Below, piece after piece: positions 1 through 9,496 of a stretch of 64,000 nt of DNA. A model generated the notes under the pieces. That model ran no database searches and had not been told where the DNA came from. It saw only the letters and a list, made by a program, of their open reading frames with translations. This DNA is from Chryseobacterium sp. 3008163 (GTDB lineage Bacteria; Bacteroidota; Bacteroidia; Flavobacteriales; Weeksellaceae): NCBI RefSeq assembly GCF_003669035.1, contig NZ_CP033070.1, positions 2,914,001-2,978,000 on the forward strand, given 5' to 3'. Within the stretch, counting starts at the first letter, position 1. Every line of letters starts with the position of its first letter. Position numbers and translations under genes: made by a program.

Positions 1-2670
1 TCCCAAAAAGCTGAAACTCCAAAATTTGTAAGCAACACAGAAGGCATTAAAGAATATACGTTGAATAACGGGATGAAAGTTCTTTTAATTCCTGATGGTT
101 CACAAAGCAATATGATTGTCAATATTGTGTATAATGTTGGTTCCAAACATGAAGGATACGGCGAAAAAGGGATGGCGCATTTGCTTGAGCACATGCTTTT
201 CAAAAGCACTAAAAGATTGGGTGATATAAAGAAACAGCTTTCTGATAAAGGTGGTGATGCGAACGGAACAACATGGTATGACAGAACCAATTATTATGAA
301 ATTTTCCCATCGAGTGATGAAAATCTAAAATGGGCTTTGGATATGGAAGCGGACAGAATGATCAATGCAACTATTCTGCAGACTGACCTCGACAAAGAAT
401 TTTCTGTTGTAAGAAATGAATTTGAAATTGGCGAAAACAATCCGGGTGGTGTTTTGATGGAGCGTATTGTTTCAACAGCTTATTTGTGGCACAACTACGG
501 AAACAGTACCATCGGAAGCAAAGAAGATATTGAGAGAGTAAAAGCGCCAACTTTGAGGAAGTTTTATGAGAAATTTTATCAGCCGGATAATGCTACATTG
601 ATTGTTGCCGGAAAATTTGATGAAAAGCAGGCTCTTAATTACGTTTCGCAATACTTTTCGGTTATTCCGAAACCTTCCAGAGTGCTCGATCAGCCTTATA
701 CGGTAGAGCCGGCACAAGATGGTGAACGTTTTGTAGAGTTGAAACGTTCTGGTGAAAGTAAAATTGTTGGCGCATTGTATCATACGGCGCCTTACGCAGA
801 TAAAGATTATGCGGCTTTGGATGCTTTGTCTGAGATTCTTACTTCAGATCCGTCAGGATATTTGTATAAAGCGATGATTGATTCTCGTAAAGCTGCGTCT
901 GTACATTCTTATCAGCCAACTGTAAGAGATGCCTCTTTTATGTATTTCGGATTGGAAGTGCCTGCTGATAAAGATGTAAAAGCTGTACAAAATGATTTCA
1001 GAACAGAGCTTAGTAAAATAACTACAATCAAATATACTGCCCAGGATGTTGAAAGAGCGAAAGCCAAAATCCTGAAACAGATTGAAAATACCAAAAACAA
1101 TACAATCAATCTAGCGATTAGTTTAACTGAAATTGTAGGTGCAGGAAATTATAAATTATCAATGCTCTATCGTGATAACATCGAGAAATTAACGTTGGCT
1201 GATGTTCAGAGAGTTTCAGATAAATATTTTAAAGATAACAACAGAACAATAGGGGTTTTCATCCCGACTAAAGATGAGGTGAGAGTCAAAAATCTGGAAT
1301 ATTCTGATGAGCAAATTGCTTCGCTGACGAAAGATTACAAAGGTAAAGCTCTTGAGAAAGAAGTCGCACCATTTGAAGCGAGCGTAAAAAACCTTAAAGC
1401 TAATCTTACCGAAGGTAAATTAAGCAACGGGATGAAATATGGCGTCATTAAAAAAGAGATCAAAGGCGGGAAAGTATTGGGAAGCTTTAGATTTCCGGTG
1501 AGTAATGCGAAAGATTTAAGCGGTAAATCGCATATCGGTTCGCTGATGGCGCAGGTTCTGAAAACCGGAACAAAATCGCATACCAAAGAGCAAATCCAGG
1601 ATATGCTTGATCAGTGGAAATCTAATGTGAATTTCGGATTCGGCGGGCAGACTTTTTATGTCAACATCAGTACTTACAAAGAAAATTTACCAAAAGTAAT
1701 GGGATTAGTGAAAGAAATTCTGACTGAATCTAATTTCCCAGAAGCTGAATTGGCAAAAACGGTTAACGAATACAATACGTATCTGGAAAGTTCATTGAAC
1801 GACCCACAGTCAATTGCCTTTACCGAAATAGAAAAAATGACGGAAGCTTATCCTAAAGAAAGCATATATTATACATCTTCTACGCAAGAGCAGATTGATA
1901 ATAATAAAAAAATAAAAAGAGAAGATCTTATTGATTTCTACAACAAAATTTTAGGAAGTAATAACGGAGTAGGAAGTATGATTGGCGATCTAGATACCAA
2001 AACTGCTTCAACATTGCTTGATCAGACTTTCGGTAAATGGAATTCAAAATCTAAGTATGGATATGTAAAACCGGAACTTTTTGCAACAAAAAAACAAGAT
2101 AAAGACTTTATCACTCCGGATAAAGAAAACGGCGCTGCAGTAGGGAAAATCAGCTTTACTATGGATACAAAAAGCCCCGATTATCCTGCACTTCTTATTG
2201 CCAACGAAATGTTGGGAAGCGGTGGTTTCTTAACATCAAGAATTCCTACAAGACTTCGTGAAAAAGAAGGAATCAGCTATGGTGCCGGTTCTTACATGAG
2301 TGTGCCTGTGAGTAATGATGTAGCATCTTGGGGTTGGTATGCATTTTTTAATCCTACAAAGAAAAATGACGTCAACAAAGCTTTGAAAGAAGAAGTAAAT
2401 AAAGCAGTGAAAGATGGTTTTACAGAAGACGAATTTAAGTCTAATTTAAACTCGTGGCTGACTTCCCGAAAAACCAACTTAGGTACTGACGGAGCTTTGA
2501 TGGGATTGGTCAATCAACAATTGCAATACGGGGTTCCTTTAGAAGATTATGACGCTTTAGAAACAAAAGTGAAGGCATTAAAAGTCAATCAGGTAAATGA
2601 TGTCTTGAAAAAATACATCAGTGAAGATAAAATGACTTCAGTTTTTGCCGGAGATTTTAATAAGAAATAA
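1..2670 (+). CDS. M16 family zinc metallopeptidase (insulinase/pitrilysin type), 5' end outside window
   Basis: The reading frame is open from the first base, so the gene starts upstream of the window; the TTG at 61 is not a credible start because the 20 codons before it continue in frame. About 889 residues are visible. The first M16 half carries the inverted zinc motif HLLEH (nt 178-192), with the downstream acidic motif RNEFE near nt 412-426. The second half carries the usual Arg/Tyr signature REKEGISYGAGSY near nt 2260-2300. Two tandem M16 units in one chain are typical of periplasmic Bacteroidetes members; an N-terminal signal peptide would lie upstream and cannot be seen. The likely role is degradation of peptides or proteins in the periplasm; the substrate is unknown. 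A strong terminator follows. Confidence 0.9.
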   Translation, partial: SQKAETPKFVSNTEGIKEYTLNNGMKVLLIPDGSQSNMIVNIVYNVGSKHEGYGEKGMAHLLEHMLFKSTKRLGDIKKQLSDKGGDANGTTWYDRTNYYEIFPSSDENLKWALDMEADRMINATILQTDLDKEFSVVRNEFEIGENNPGGVLMERIVSTAYLWHNYGNSTIGSKEDIERVKAPTLRKFYEKFYQPDNATLIVAGKFDEKQALNYVSQYFSVIPKPSRVLDQPYTVEPAQDGERFVELKRSGESKIVGALYHTAPYADKDYAALDALSEILTSDPSGYLYKAMIDSRKAASVHSYQPTVRDASFMYFGLEVPADKDVKAVQNDFRTELSKITTIKYTAQDVERAKAKILKQIENTKNNTINLAISLTEIVGAGNYKLSMLYRDNIEKLTLADVQRVSDKYFKDNNRTIGVFIPTKDEVRVKNLEYSDEQIASLTKDYKGKALEKEVAPFEASVKNLKANLTEGKLSNGMKYGVIKKEIKGGKVLGSFRFPVSNAKDLSGKSHIGSLMAQVLKTGTKSHTKEQIQDMLDQWKSNVNFGFGGQTFYVNISTYKENLPKVMGLVKEILTESNFPEAELAKTVNEYNTYLESSLNDPQSIAFTEIEKMTEAYPKESIYYTSSTQEQIDNNKKIKREDLIDFYNKILGSNNGVGSMIGDLDTKTASTLLDQTFGKWNSKSKYGYVKPELFATKKQDKDFITPDKENGAAVGKISFTMDTKSPDYPALLIANEMLGSGGFLTSRIPTRLREKEGISYGAGSYMSVPVSNDVASWGWYAFFNPTKKNDVNKALKEEVNKAVKDGFTEDEFKSNLNSWLTSRKTNLGTDGALMGLVNQQLQYGVPLEDYDALETKVKALKVNQVNDVLKKYISEDKMTSVFAGDFNKK

Positions 2671-2690
2671 AAGCCAAATTGATGTAAAAC

Positions 2691-2720
2691 AAAACCCGCT
2701 GAAGATTTCGGCGGGTTTTT
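2691..2720 (+). terminator. Intrinsic terminator after the M16 peptidase gene
   Basis: The stem CCCGC/GCGGG is flanked by an A-run on the left and a T-run on the right, 21 bases after the stop codon. It sits between convergent genes and could work in both directions. Confidence 0.75.
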
Positions 2721-2741
2721 GCTTCAATATATACTTGTAGA

Positions 2742-4064
2742 TTAATTTAAACCTCTAAACTTTTCGTAGAATTTTTCTTGCTCAAGAATTTTCTTTTTAA
2801 ATACTTCTGCTTCTTTATAATTAATATTATTCATGGTTTTTTCTTTGAAATCAGAATAATTTATTTCACGTCTGTATTTAGTGTATCCATCCTCTTTTAT
2901 ATCTTCATTAAGATATTCTTTTGGTATATAAGTGTGTTCTTTTACAAGTTTTTCGATCCAATTATTTTTAGCGTCAAATTTGTAGATATTGCTAATGTAC
3001 TTTTTTTCGGATATGTTTTTGATGTTTTCCTCCTGTAGAATGTTGCCAAAATTATCATAAGTAATAATTATATGTTCGTTGCGATCGTCTGAAGTCATTG
3101 TTACATTTCCTATTTTATAATCTTTAAGAGTTTTGAATTCTGAAGTTTTTTCAATTTTATTTTTAGAGATGTACTTGTTATTATTCACAATTATTGTAGT
3201 TGCGGGATTATCTGAATATGAGTAATTAGTAAGATTGCCATCTTTGTCATATTCATAAGTTTCTAAATTACTACTATTATCTGTTTTTGCAATCGATGTT
3301 TGTTTTGTGATTTTTTCTGGAAAATTGGGATTTTCATAAAAATAATTTTCTTCAGATTTTATCTCCCGACCTCCTGCTAATACATTTTGAGTAAGTGATT
3401 CTTTTTTGATAATTCTTTTTTTATTGTCAAAAGTAATTTTCTCTTGATTGAAATAATATCTCGCAAATTTTTCCAAGCGATTTTTCCATACAACAACATT
3501 TCCATTCTCTACAAGGTATTTATACTCCGTATAATGCCAGAAATCTAGTGCAGTTTTTGTTTTCTTATAATTAAAAGTACTTACTATATTTCCTTTATCA
3601 TCATATTTATATTCTGTAATATTTTCTATGTCTTCTTTTGAATAGGAATCTTTTTCATACTTGATATAATAATGAACGAGATTTTTATCGTTGTAAATCA
3701 CAGTTAGTTTTTTATCATCTTTTACATTTTCAAATGAGCTTAATTTTCCTGCCTTAGTAAAATAGATTTCAGATAGAATATGTTCCGGATAGTCAGGATA
3801 TGTTAGATTTCCTTTTTCATCAATAAAATTTTCATATGTTTTAGCTGATGATATTGGGGTATAGAAAGAAAATTCTTTCTGTCTGTTTTCTAATGCATAA
3901 TACTTGTTTAATAAATATTTTTCATCCAATAGACTGTCTAATTTCACGGGTGGAATATATTCACTAAAATTTTCTTTTGTTTCTATAGAAACAGTGGTGT
4001 TTTTTTGTTGACATGCAAAAAGTGTCATTAAAAAAAATGAGACAAATAGAATTGTTCGGATCAT
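2742..4064 (-). CDS. Lipoprotein with YD/RHS-like repeats, function unknown
   Basis: A 440-residue protein with a lipoprotein signal: a hydrophobic stretch ending in LFAC, so Cys18 is the predicted lipidation site. The mature part is rich in Lys, Asn, Tyr and Glu. It contains several short motifs of the form Y-x-Y/F-D-x-x-G-N (for example YKYDDKGNIVSTFNY, YEYDKDGNLTNYSY, TYDNFGNILQEE) that resemble the YD repeats of RHS proteins, here without a toxin-like C-terminus. That suggests an elongated beta structure anchored to the outer membrane. I recognise no enzymatic motif. The next gene upstream ends in its own terminator, so this gene is probably transcribed alone. Function cannot be assigned. 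Confidence 0.8.
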   Translation of the reverse strand: MIRTILFVSFFLMTLFACQQKNTTVSIETKENFSEYIPPVKLDSLLDEKYLLNKYYALENRQKEFSFYTPISSAKTYENFIDEKGNLTYPDYPEHILSEIYFTKAGKLSSFENVKDDKKLTVIYNDKNLVHYYIKYEKDSYSKEDIENITEYKYDDKGNIVSTFNYKKTKTALDFWHYTEYKYLVENGNVVVWKNRLEKFARYYFNQEKITFDNKKRIIKKESLTQNVLAGGREIKSEENYFYENPNFPEKITKQTSIAKTDNSSNLETYEYDKDGNLTNYSYSDNPATTIIVNNNKYISKNKIEKTSEFKTLKDYKIGNVTMTSDDRNEHIIITYDNFGNILQEENIKNISEKKYISNIYKFDAKNNWIEKLVKEHTYIPKEYLNEDIKEDGYTKYRREINYSDFKEKTMNNINYKEAEVFKKKILEQEKFYEKFRGLN

Positions 4065-4090
4065 AAGGTTTTATTTAAATCTAAAATACA

Positions 4091-4123
4091 AAAAAACCTC
4101 AAAGAAATTTTCTTCAAGGTTTT
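4091..4123 (-). terminator. Intrinsic terminator after the 4149-4919 gene
   Basis: Interrupted stem AACCT..AGGTT with an inner AAGA/TCTT pairing; the A-run on the left becomes a U-run on the minus-strand transcript. It shares its core with the terminators at 4947 and 5231. Confidence 0.65.
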
Positions 4124-4148
4124 CAATTTATTTAAAATTAAAATTCGC

Positions 4149-4919
4149 TTACTTAACTTCAGACATTTCCGCCTCGAACTGTGCTAATCCAGCCTTCGTA
4201 CTTCCTTTGTCAGTGCCCTTTTGCCATTCTCTTTCAGCTTTTATTTTATCGCCTAAACTATAATAATAACTCCCTAAAGCTGTATGGCCTTCCACTTCGC
4301 CCATACTGATGATTTTCTGTCCCAATTTGATGATTTCAGGATTCTGTTTTGGCTTTTTTGTTTTGCTTGCCAAGACTGCGCCCATTCCGCCAATATCTTC
4401 CATTACCATTAATCCAAATTTCTCCATACAGGCTTTTGCAAGACCTCTGTTGCATAAATCATCAATGGTTTTGGTATAATTTGCCATTGCGCTTTCATCA
4501 AACAGTTTTTCTAAATCATTGCTTTTAGCTCTGGTTTTTCGGTAATACTCGTAAAGAAGCTGCGCATTTTTTTTAGCTGAAGCATCATCTTTTCTGTTGT
4601 TTTCGGCAATACTGTCTTTCTTCAAATCCCATTTTGTGTTTTTTACCCAACTTGAATTCCCGCTCAAACGATTTTTAGAAATTTTAAATATAAAAATATC
4701 CTTATCCGGAAATACAACCACAGAATCGCCTTTTACAAAATAATCACCCTTTCCGTAGCCTGCGATATCCACTTTTCCATTGCCATCAAAAGCAAAATAA
4801 GAATACAAAGATTCTTTAGATTGGGTCATAAAATAACCTTGAAGATTGTTGTCAGCCTCTTGTGCATTCAATAGTGCACTGGAAATTATTCCCATCACTA
4901 ATAAAATATATTTTGTCAT
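4149..4919 (-). CDS. Secreted protein with Sel1/TPR-like C-terminal helices, function unknown
   Basis: The start is placed at the ATG at 4919 because it opens a clean signal peptide (MTKYILLVMGIISSALLNAQ); the open frame extends 13 codons further upstream without signal-like character. The mature protein is about 237 residues. The N-terminal half looks like a small beta domain. The C-terminal third has helical segments (GHTALGSYYYSLGDKIKAE, WQKGTDKGSTKAGLAQFEAE) with the spacing of Sel1- or TPR-type repeats, which usually mediate protein contacts. I see no catalytic motif. It is flanked by terminators on both sides, so it is probably monocistronic. The function is unknown. Confidence 0.75.
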   Translation of the reverse strand: MTKYILLVMGIISSALLNAQEADNNLQGYFMTQSKESLYSYFAFDGNGKVDIAGYGKGDYFVKGDSVVVFPDKDIFIFKISKNRLSGNSSWVKNTKWDLKKDSIAENNRKDDASAKKNAQLLYEYYRKTRAKSNDLEKLFDESAMANYTKTIDDLCNRGLAKACMEKFGLMVMEDIGGMGAVLASKTKKPKQNPEIIKLGQKIISMGEVEGHTALGSYYYSLGDKIKAEREWQKGTDKGSTKAGLAQFEAEMSEVK

Positions 4920-4946
4920 TTGAAAATTTATGAGAGTAAAAGTAAG

Positions 4947-4978
4947 AAAAAACATCAAAGAAATTTCTTGAAGGTTTT
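4947..4978 (-). terminator. Intrinsic terminator after the 5004-5201 gene
   Basis: Imperfect hairpin AACaTCAAAGAAA / TTTCTTGAAGGTT with A-runs on its left. Second of three closely similar hairpins in 1.2 kb. Confidence 0.55.
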
Positions 4979-5003
4979 CTGTAGTGACAAAGTTTAAATT
5001 AAG

Positions 5004-5201
5004 CTATTTGCTTGGTGGTTTTCCAAAATTATTTAGATTACTAATCTCTGTTTTTTCGCGTTCCGCAGCTTGTCTTTTTTGCAGTTCTTCAGAATTTCTG
5101 TCGACATCGCTTTTTTGAGGAGTCTCCATCGGATAAGATTTACACGAGACAGCAGATCCCATTAAGTAAATTGCTGAAATTATTCTGATAAAACTTTTCA
5201 T
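5004..5201 (-). CDS. Small lipoprotein, function unknown
   Basis: A 65-residue protein with a lipoprotein signal ending in GSAVSC (Cys20) and a short, charged, probably unstructured tail rich in Glu, Lys, Arg and Gln. There is no recognisable domain. It lies between two similar terminators. It is short, but the lipobox and the terminator after it support a real gene. Confidence 0.65.
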   Translation of the reverse strand: MKSFIRIISAIYLMGSAVSCKSYPMETPQKSDVDRNSEELQKRQAAEREKTEISNLNNFGKPPSK

Positions 5202-5230
5202 TTTTAATATTTTTCTTAAAGTAAAAGTAC

Positions 5231-5261
5231 AAAAAACCTCAAAGAAACTTCCTTGAGGTTT
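5231..5261 (-). terminator. Intrinsic terminator after icmF
   Basis: Stem AAACCTCAA(A)G / CTTGAGGTTT with a U-run on the minus strand. It lies 50-80 bases beyond the icmF stop and is the third copy of the local terminator motif. Confidence 0.7.
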
Positions 5262-5311
5262 GATTTATATTTAAAACAGTTAGCAGTTAAAACAGTCTGC
5301 CCGACACGTGC

Positions 5312-8300
5312 CTACATATTTCTACGATATTTACCGCCCACTTCAAACAAAGCGTTGGTAATCTGCCCAAGCGAACAATATTTCACGGCATCCATCATGA
5401 CATTAAATAAATTCTGCTGATTGATGGCAGCGTGTTGCAAAGTTTTTAAGGCTGCTTCAGATTTATCTTCATTAGCTTGTTGGAAATTATGAAGCGTTTC
5501 AATCTGAACCTGCTTTTCTTCCTCAGTCGAACGGATGACTTCTCCCGGACGAACCGTTGGCGAACCATCTTTTCCAAGGAAGGTATTAACTCCGATGATT
5601 GGATATTCTCCGGTATGTTTCAACCATTCGTAATGCATTGATTCTTCCTGGATTTTTGAACGTTGATACATTGTTTCCATTGCACCTAAAACACCACCTC
5701 TTTCTGTAATTCTGTCGAATTCTGCGTAAACAGCTTCTTCCACCAAATCTGTCAGTTCTTCAATAATAAATGAACCTTGAAGCGGATTTTCGTTTTTCGC
5801 CAATCCTAATTCTTTATTAATAATCAACTGAATCGCCATTGCTCTTCTTACAGATTGCTCAGTCGGAGTTGTAATCGCCTCGTCATAAGCATTCGTGTGA
5901 AGTGAATTACAGTTATCATAAATAGCATACAATGCTTGAAGTGTCGTTCTTATATCGTTGAAATCAATTTCCTGAGCGTGAAGCGAACGTCCTGAAGTCT
6001 GAATGTGATATTTTAACATTTGGCTTCTTTCGTCTGCTCCGTATTTCAGTTTCATTGCTTTTGCCCAGATTCTTCTTGCCACACGTCCGATTACTGAATA
6101 TTCAGGGTCGATACCGTTGGAGAAGAAGAACGATAAGTTCGGTGCAAAATCATTGATGTCCATTCCTCTTGACAAATAATATTCAACATAAGTAAAACCA
6201 TTTGCTAAAGTAAATGCCAACTGAGAAACCGGATTCGCACCCGCTTCTGCAATGTGATAACCAGAAATCGAAACAGAGTAGAAGTTTCTTACTTTTTCTG
6301 TGATAAAATATTCCTGAACGTCACCCATTAATCTCAAGGCAAATTCGGTAGAGAAAATACAAGTGTTCTGAGCCTGATCTTCTTTTAAAATATCAGCCTG
6401 AACGGTACCACGAACGGTTGCTATGGTTTTAGCTTTAATTTCAGCATACGCTTCAGCAGGAATCACTTCATCTCCCGTTAAGCCTAATAATTTTAAACCT
6501 AAACCATTATTGGAAGGCGGTAATTCTCCATTATATTTTGGTCTTTCTAAACCTTTATCGTCAAATTTTGCTTTTAAAGCTTTTTCAACATTTGCTTCAA
6601 GCTTGTGTTCAGCAATATATTTTTCAACGTTTTGGTCAATTGCCGCATTCATAAAGAAAGCCAGCAACATCGGTGCAGGTCCGTTGATCGTCATTGAAAC
6701 CGAAGTCATTGCATTCACCAAATCAAATCCTGAATACAATTTTTTCGCATCATCCAAAGTTGCGATAGAAACTCCCGCATTTCCGATTTTACCATAAATA
6801 TCCGGAGGTAAAGCTGGATCCTGACCGTATAAAGTTACAGAGTCAAATGCTGTTGAAAGACGTTTTGCATCCATTTCCGCAGAAACGTAATGGAATCTTC
6901 TGTTGGTTCTTTCTGGTCCTCCTTCTCCGGCGAACATCCTTGTCGGGTCTTCACCTGTTCTTTTGAAAGGATAAATTCCTGCTGTATAAGGGAATCCTCC
7001 CGGAAGGTTTTCCTGACCTTTCCATTTGATCAAATCACCCCAATCGGTATATTTTGGTAAAGAAATTTTTGGAATTTTTAAATGTGATAAAGATTCTGTT
7101 GAGGTTTCAACCTTGATTTCTTTTCCACGAACGAAATAAGAATAAAACTCAGCTTTGAAAGCCTGTTTCGTATCATCCCAATTGTTCAGAAAGTCAATAT
7201 TTTCCTGTTGAAGGTCTTTTTCTGCTTTTTGATATTCTGCATCTAAAGTTTCATTAGAAAGGAATTTTTTCACCCCTTCAATGTGGTACATTTTTCTTGC
7301 TAATTCGGCTTGTTTTTCAACATTAGCATCGTAAATTCTATTATTTTCTACAATTTCCGATAAATAACGAACTCTTTTTGGAGGAATAATGGTAATGTCT
7401 TCAGAAACTTCCTGTTCAACAAATCCTTGTAAGTTTAAATCTGGATATTTCTCGTTAACTTTTTCAATTAATCTATTGTATAAATCAGTTGTTCCGTGAT
7501 CGTTGAACTGAGATGCTTTTGTCGCATAAACCGGCATATCATCCAACGGACTTTCCCACAATAAATGGTTTCTCTGGAACTGTTTTCTTACGGCTTGAAG
7601 TGCATCTAAAGCACCACGTTTGTCAGATTTATTTAAGGCAACCAAATCCGCATAATCCAACATGTCGATTTTTTCCAACTGTGTTGAAGCTCCATATTCA
7701 GGCGTCATCACATACATTGAAACATCTGCAAAATCTGATACTTCCGATCCTGATTGTCCAATTCCTGAAGTTTCTAAAATGATAACATCAGGATGAGCTA
7801 ATTTCAATACATTCAAAGCTGAATGAATGAACGGAGAAACGGAAACGTTGTTTTCTCTTGTCGCCATCGAACGCATATAAACTCTCGGATCATTGATCGC
7901 GTTCATACGAATTCTGTCTCCCAAAAGTGCACCTCCGGTTTTCTTTTTCGAAGGGTCAATCGAGATGATCGCAATTTTTTTATCTATATTGGAACGTAAG
8001 AAACGTCTTACCAATTCGTCTGTTAATGAAGATTTTCCGGCTCCACCTGTACCTGTGATCCCGATAATTGGAATATTTAAATCTTTTGATTTTTCATCAA
8101 TGGCTTTTACCAAATCAGGTTTTTCTTCTGAGAAGTTTTCAACCGCAGAAATGATTTTAGCAATACTTGTAGAATTTTCAAAACTAATTGAATCTAAATC
8201 TTCAGCCGTTACATCTTTTCCTGTTGCGAAATCTGATCTTTTCACCAAATCATCGATCATTCCCTGCAAACCAAGCTCACGACCGTCGTCCGGAGAATAA

Positions 8301-8659
8301 ATTCTGTCGATTCCGTAAGACATAATGTCTTCGATTTCCTCGGGCAGAATTACACCGCCACCACCACCGAAAATTTTGATTTGTGGGGAGTTTTTCTCTC
8401 TTAAAAGGTCATAGATATATTTGAAATATTCGTTGTGACCGCCTTGATAAGATGTTAAAGCAATTGCGTTTGCATCTTCCTGAATAGCTGTGTTTACAAC
8501 TTCTTCGGCAGATTTATCATGACCAAGGTGAATGACTTCGCATCCTGTTCCCTGAATCACACGACGCATAATATTAATAGCTGCATCATGACCGTCGAAT
8601 AACGACGCTGCTGTTACAATTCTTACTTTGTTTGTTGGAGTATATTTTTGGGTTTCCAT
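5312..8659 (-). CDS. icmF: Fused isobutyryl-CoA mutase (B12 domain - G-protein chaperone - mutase)
   Basis: A 1115-residue protein with the IcmF domain order. Residues 10-140 are a B12-binding Rossmann domain with DGH at 22-24 and a glycine-rich FGGGGG near 97-102. Residues 195-420 are a MeaB/ArgK-type GTPase with P-loop GTGGAGKSS (202-211). Residues about 530-1115 are the mutase barrel, including GIYPFKR and an [17 protein letters not shown] segment typical of this subfamily. IcmF enzymes use adenosylcobalamin to interconvert isobutyryl-CoA and butyryl-CoA (some also isovaleryl/pivalyl-CoA), and the fused GTPase guards cofactor loading. This fusion, rather than separate MutA/MutB subunits, argues for IcmF over methylmalonyl-CoA mutase. 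The gene stands alone, with its own promoter box and terminator. No cobalamin riboswitch is evident upstream. Confidence 0.92.
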   Translation of the reverse strand: METQKYTPTNKVRIVTAASLFDGHDAAINIMRRVIQGTGCEVIHLGHDKSAEEVVNTAIQEDANAIALTSYQGGHNEYFKYIYDLLREKNSPQIKIFGGGGGVILPEEIEDIMSYGIDRIYSPDDGRELGLQGMIDDLVKRSDFATGKDVTAEDLDSISFENSTSIAKIISAVENFSEEKPDLVKAIDEKSKDLNIPIIGITGTGGAGKSSLTDELVRRFLRSNIDKKIAIISIDPSKKKTGGALLGDRIRMNAINDPRVYMRSMATRENNVSVSPFIHSALNVLKLAHPDVIILETSGIGQSGSEVSDFADVSMYVMTPEYGASTQLEKIDMLDYADLVALNKSDKRGALDALQAVRKQFQRNHLLWESPLDDMPVYATKASQFNDHGTTDLYNRLIEKVNEKYPDLNLQGFVEQEVSEDITIIPPKRVRYLSEIVENNRIYDANVEKQAELARKMYHIEGVKKFLSNETLDAEYQKAEKDLQQENIDFLNNWDDTKQAFKAEFYSYFVRGKEIKVETSTESLSHLKIPKISLPKYTDWGDLIKWKGQENLPGGFPYTAGIYPFKRTGEDPTRMFAGEGGPERTNRRFHYVSAEMDAKRLSTAFDSVTLYGQDPALPPDIYGKIGNAGVSIATLDDAKKLYSGFDLVNAMTSVSMTINGPAPMLLAFFMNAAIDQNVEKYIAEHKLEANVEKALKAKFDDKGLERPKYNGELPPSNNGLGLKLLGLTGDEVIPAEAYAEIKAKTIATVRGTVQADILKEDQAQNTCIFSTEFALRLMGDVQEYFITEKVRNFYSVSISGYHIAEAGANPVSQLAFTLANGFTYVEYYLSRGMDINDFAPNLSFFFSNGIDPEYSVIGRVARRIWAKAMKLKYGADERSQMLKYHIQTSGRSLHAQEIDFNDIRTTLQALYAIYDNCNSLHTNAYDEAITTPTEQSVRRAMAIQLIINKELGLAKNENPLQGSFIIEELTDLVEEAVYAEFDRITERGGVLGAMETMYQRSKIQEESMHYEWLKHTGEYPIIGVNTFLGKDGSPTVRPGEVIRSTEEEKQVQIETLHNFQQANEDKSEAALKTLQHAAINQQNLFNVMMDAVKYCSLGQITNALFEVGGKYRRNM

Positions 8660-8686
8660 ATTGATTGTAGAAAATTTCTAAGTTTC

Positions 8687-8694
8687 CAAATATA
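8687..8694 (-). promoter_or_regulatory. Probable -7 promoter box of icmF
   Basis: TATATTTG on the minus strand, 28 bases before the icmF ATG, matches the Bacteroidetes TAnnTTTG element. The -33 element is not clear. Confidence 0.5.
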
Positions 8695-8970
8695 ACAATT
8701 TAATAAAAACTTATTTTAATTATTCAAGATATTGATTTTTAAATATTTAAATAAATTTTTTAAAATGTAAATTTCCTGTTTTAAGTTTTTTTAAAAAACT
8801 TAGTCTATCATTGAGATTAAAACGCAATGGCAGACAAAGAAACTTAAAGATGCTATTGTACTCAAGATAAACAAAGGCGTTTCACTTATTTTCGAAATAC
8901 GAAGAGTTAAAATAAATAAAGGAATAGACCTGATTTAATTTCAACAGTTTTCTTTCAAAATAAAATTCGT

Positions 8971-8978
8971 TATTTTTG
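8971..8978 (+). promoter_or_regulatory. Probable -7 promoter box of the 8996 gene
   Basis: TATTTTTG matches TAnnTTTG and lies 18 bases before the ATG at 8996. Confidence 0.5.
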
Positions 8979-8995
8979 CGTCATATTAAAATAGT

Positions 8996-9328
8996 ATGCA
9001 GAAAGCACTGATGTATTTCGCTTTGGGAACGGTTCTCAGTTTTGTGATCAATTATTTTTTCATCAGCAGTGAAAATATAGGGTTAGATATTTTTTATGCG
9101 ATTGCTTTCGGCTCAGCTTGGGGATTATCTTACTATCTTGATACTCCGAAATTTACTTTAGTTCAAAAGTTATTGAGTTCTTTTGCGGCAATGGGACTAT
9201 TGGTTTTAATTGGCTATCTAATATTTAATCTTGAATTGGCAATTCCTGCCATTCTGAAATTCTCTACGGTTTTTGTGGCGTATTATTTAATTGCAAGTTT
9301 CAGGGCTAATAAGTCTTTGCGTAATTAA
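8996..9328 (+). CDS. Small integral membrane protein, function unknown
   Basis: A 110-residue, strongly hydrophobic protein with about four predicted membrane helices (roughly residues 4-22, 30-46, 60-80 and 85-102) and a short basic tail (FRANKSLRN). I recognise no family motif. Its own promoter box lies upstream and the ribosomal protein promoter follows about 115 bases downstream, so it is probably a separate unit. The ATG at 8996 is the only sensible start. Confidence 0.7.
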   Translation: MQKALMYFALGTVLSFVINYFFISSENIGLDIFYAIAFGSAWGLSYYLDTPKFTLVQKLLSSFAAMGLLVLIGYLIFNLELAIPAILKFSTVFVAYYLIASFRANKSLRN

Positions 9329-9443
9329 TATTTGTTTCAAAAATTCTTCTTTTAAAACTATTTTTAAAACTTTAAATCCAATCATATATATAGATGCAGA
9401 TTTATTAAGTTTAAATATGTTTTCACAATCTAAAAATAATTTG

Positions 9444-9451
9444 TACCTTTG
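9444..9451 (+). promoter_or_regulatory. -7 promoter box of the rplM-rpsI(-rpsB) unit
   Basis: TACCTTTG matches TAnnTTTG exactly, 45 bases before the rplM start. The leader holds a short CCC/GGG hairpin (9454-9466) and a four-codon ATG..TAA mini-frame at 9473-9487, just before the GTG start. Confidence 0.65.
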
Positions 9452-9496
9452 CACACCCTTATGGGGAAAATTATGTTTAATCTTTAACTAAAACGT

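Larger units (their letters stand above)
8660..8995. other. 336-bp intergenic region between icmF and a small membrane protein gene
   Basis: It holds divergent promoter boxes near its two ends (8687 minus, 8971 plus) and very AT-rich DNA at 8700-8800. From 8804 to 8938 there is a 45-codon open stretch on the plus strand ending in TAA and preceded by TAG, with no ATG, GTG or TTG near its start. It may be a decayed gene fragment or chance. I see no RNA gene. Confidence 0.5.

Noticed and set aside
61..63. TTG as the start of the M16 peptidase
   Set aside because: Twenty in-frame codons precede it from base 1 with peptidase-like sequence; the true start is outside the window.
6423..8300. Several plus-strand open frames (6423-6797, 7513-7782, 7893-8300)
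   Set aside because: They lie wholly inside icmF on the opposite strand, have no domain or promoter and odd composition; they are shadows of a well-conserved gene.
8660..8995. Cobalamin riboswitch upstream of icmF
   Set aside because: I looked for a B12-box-like conserved core and long paired leader; the promoter box is only 28 bases from the ATG, leaving no room.
9291..9491. Plus-strand frame overlapping the rplM promoter
   Set aside because: It covers the TACCTTTG promoter and leader, has no family resemblance and overlaps the 8996 gene.
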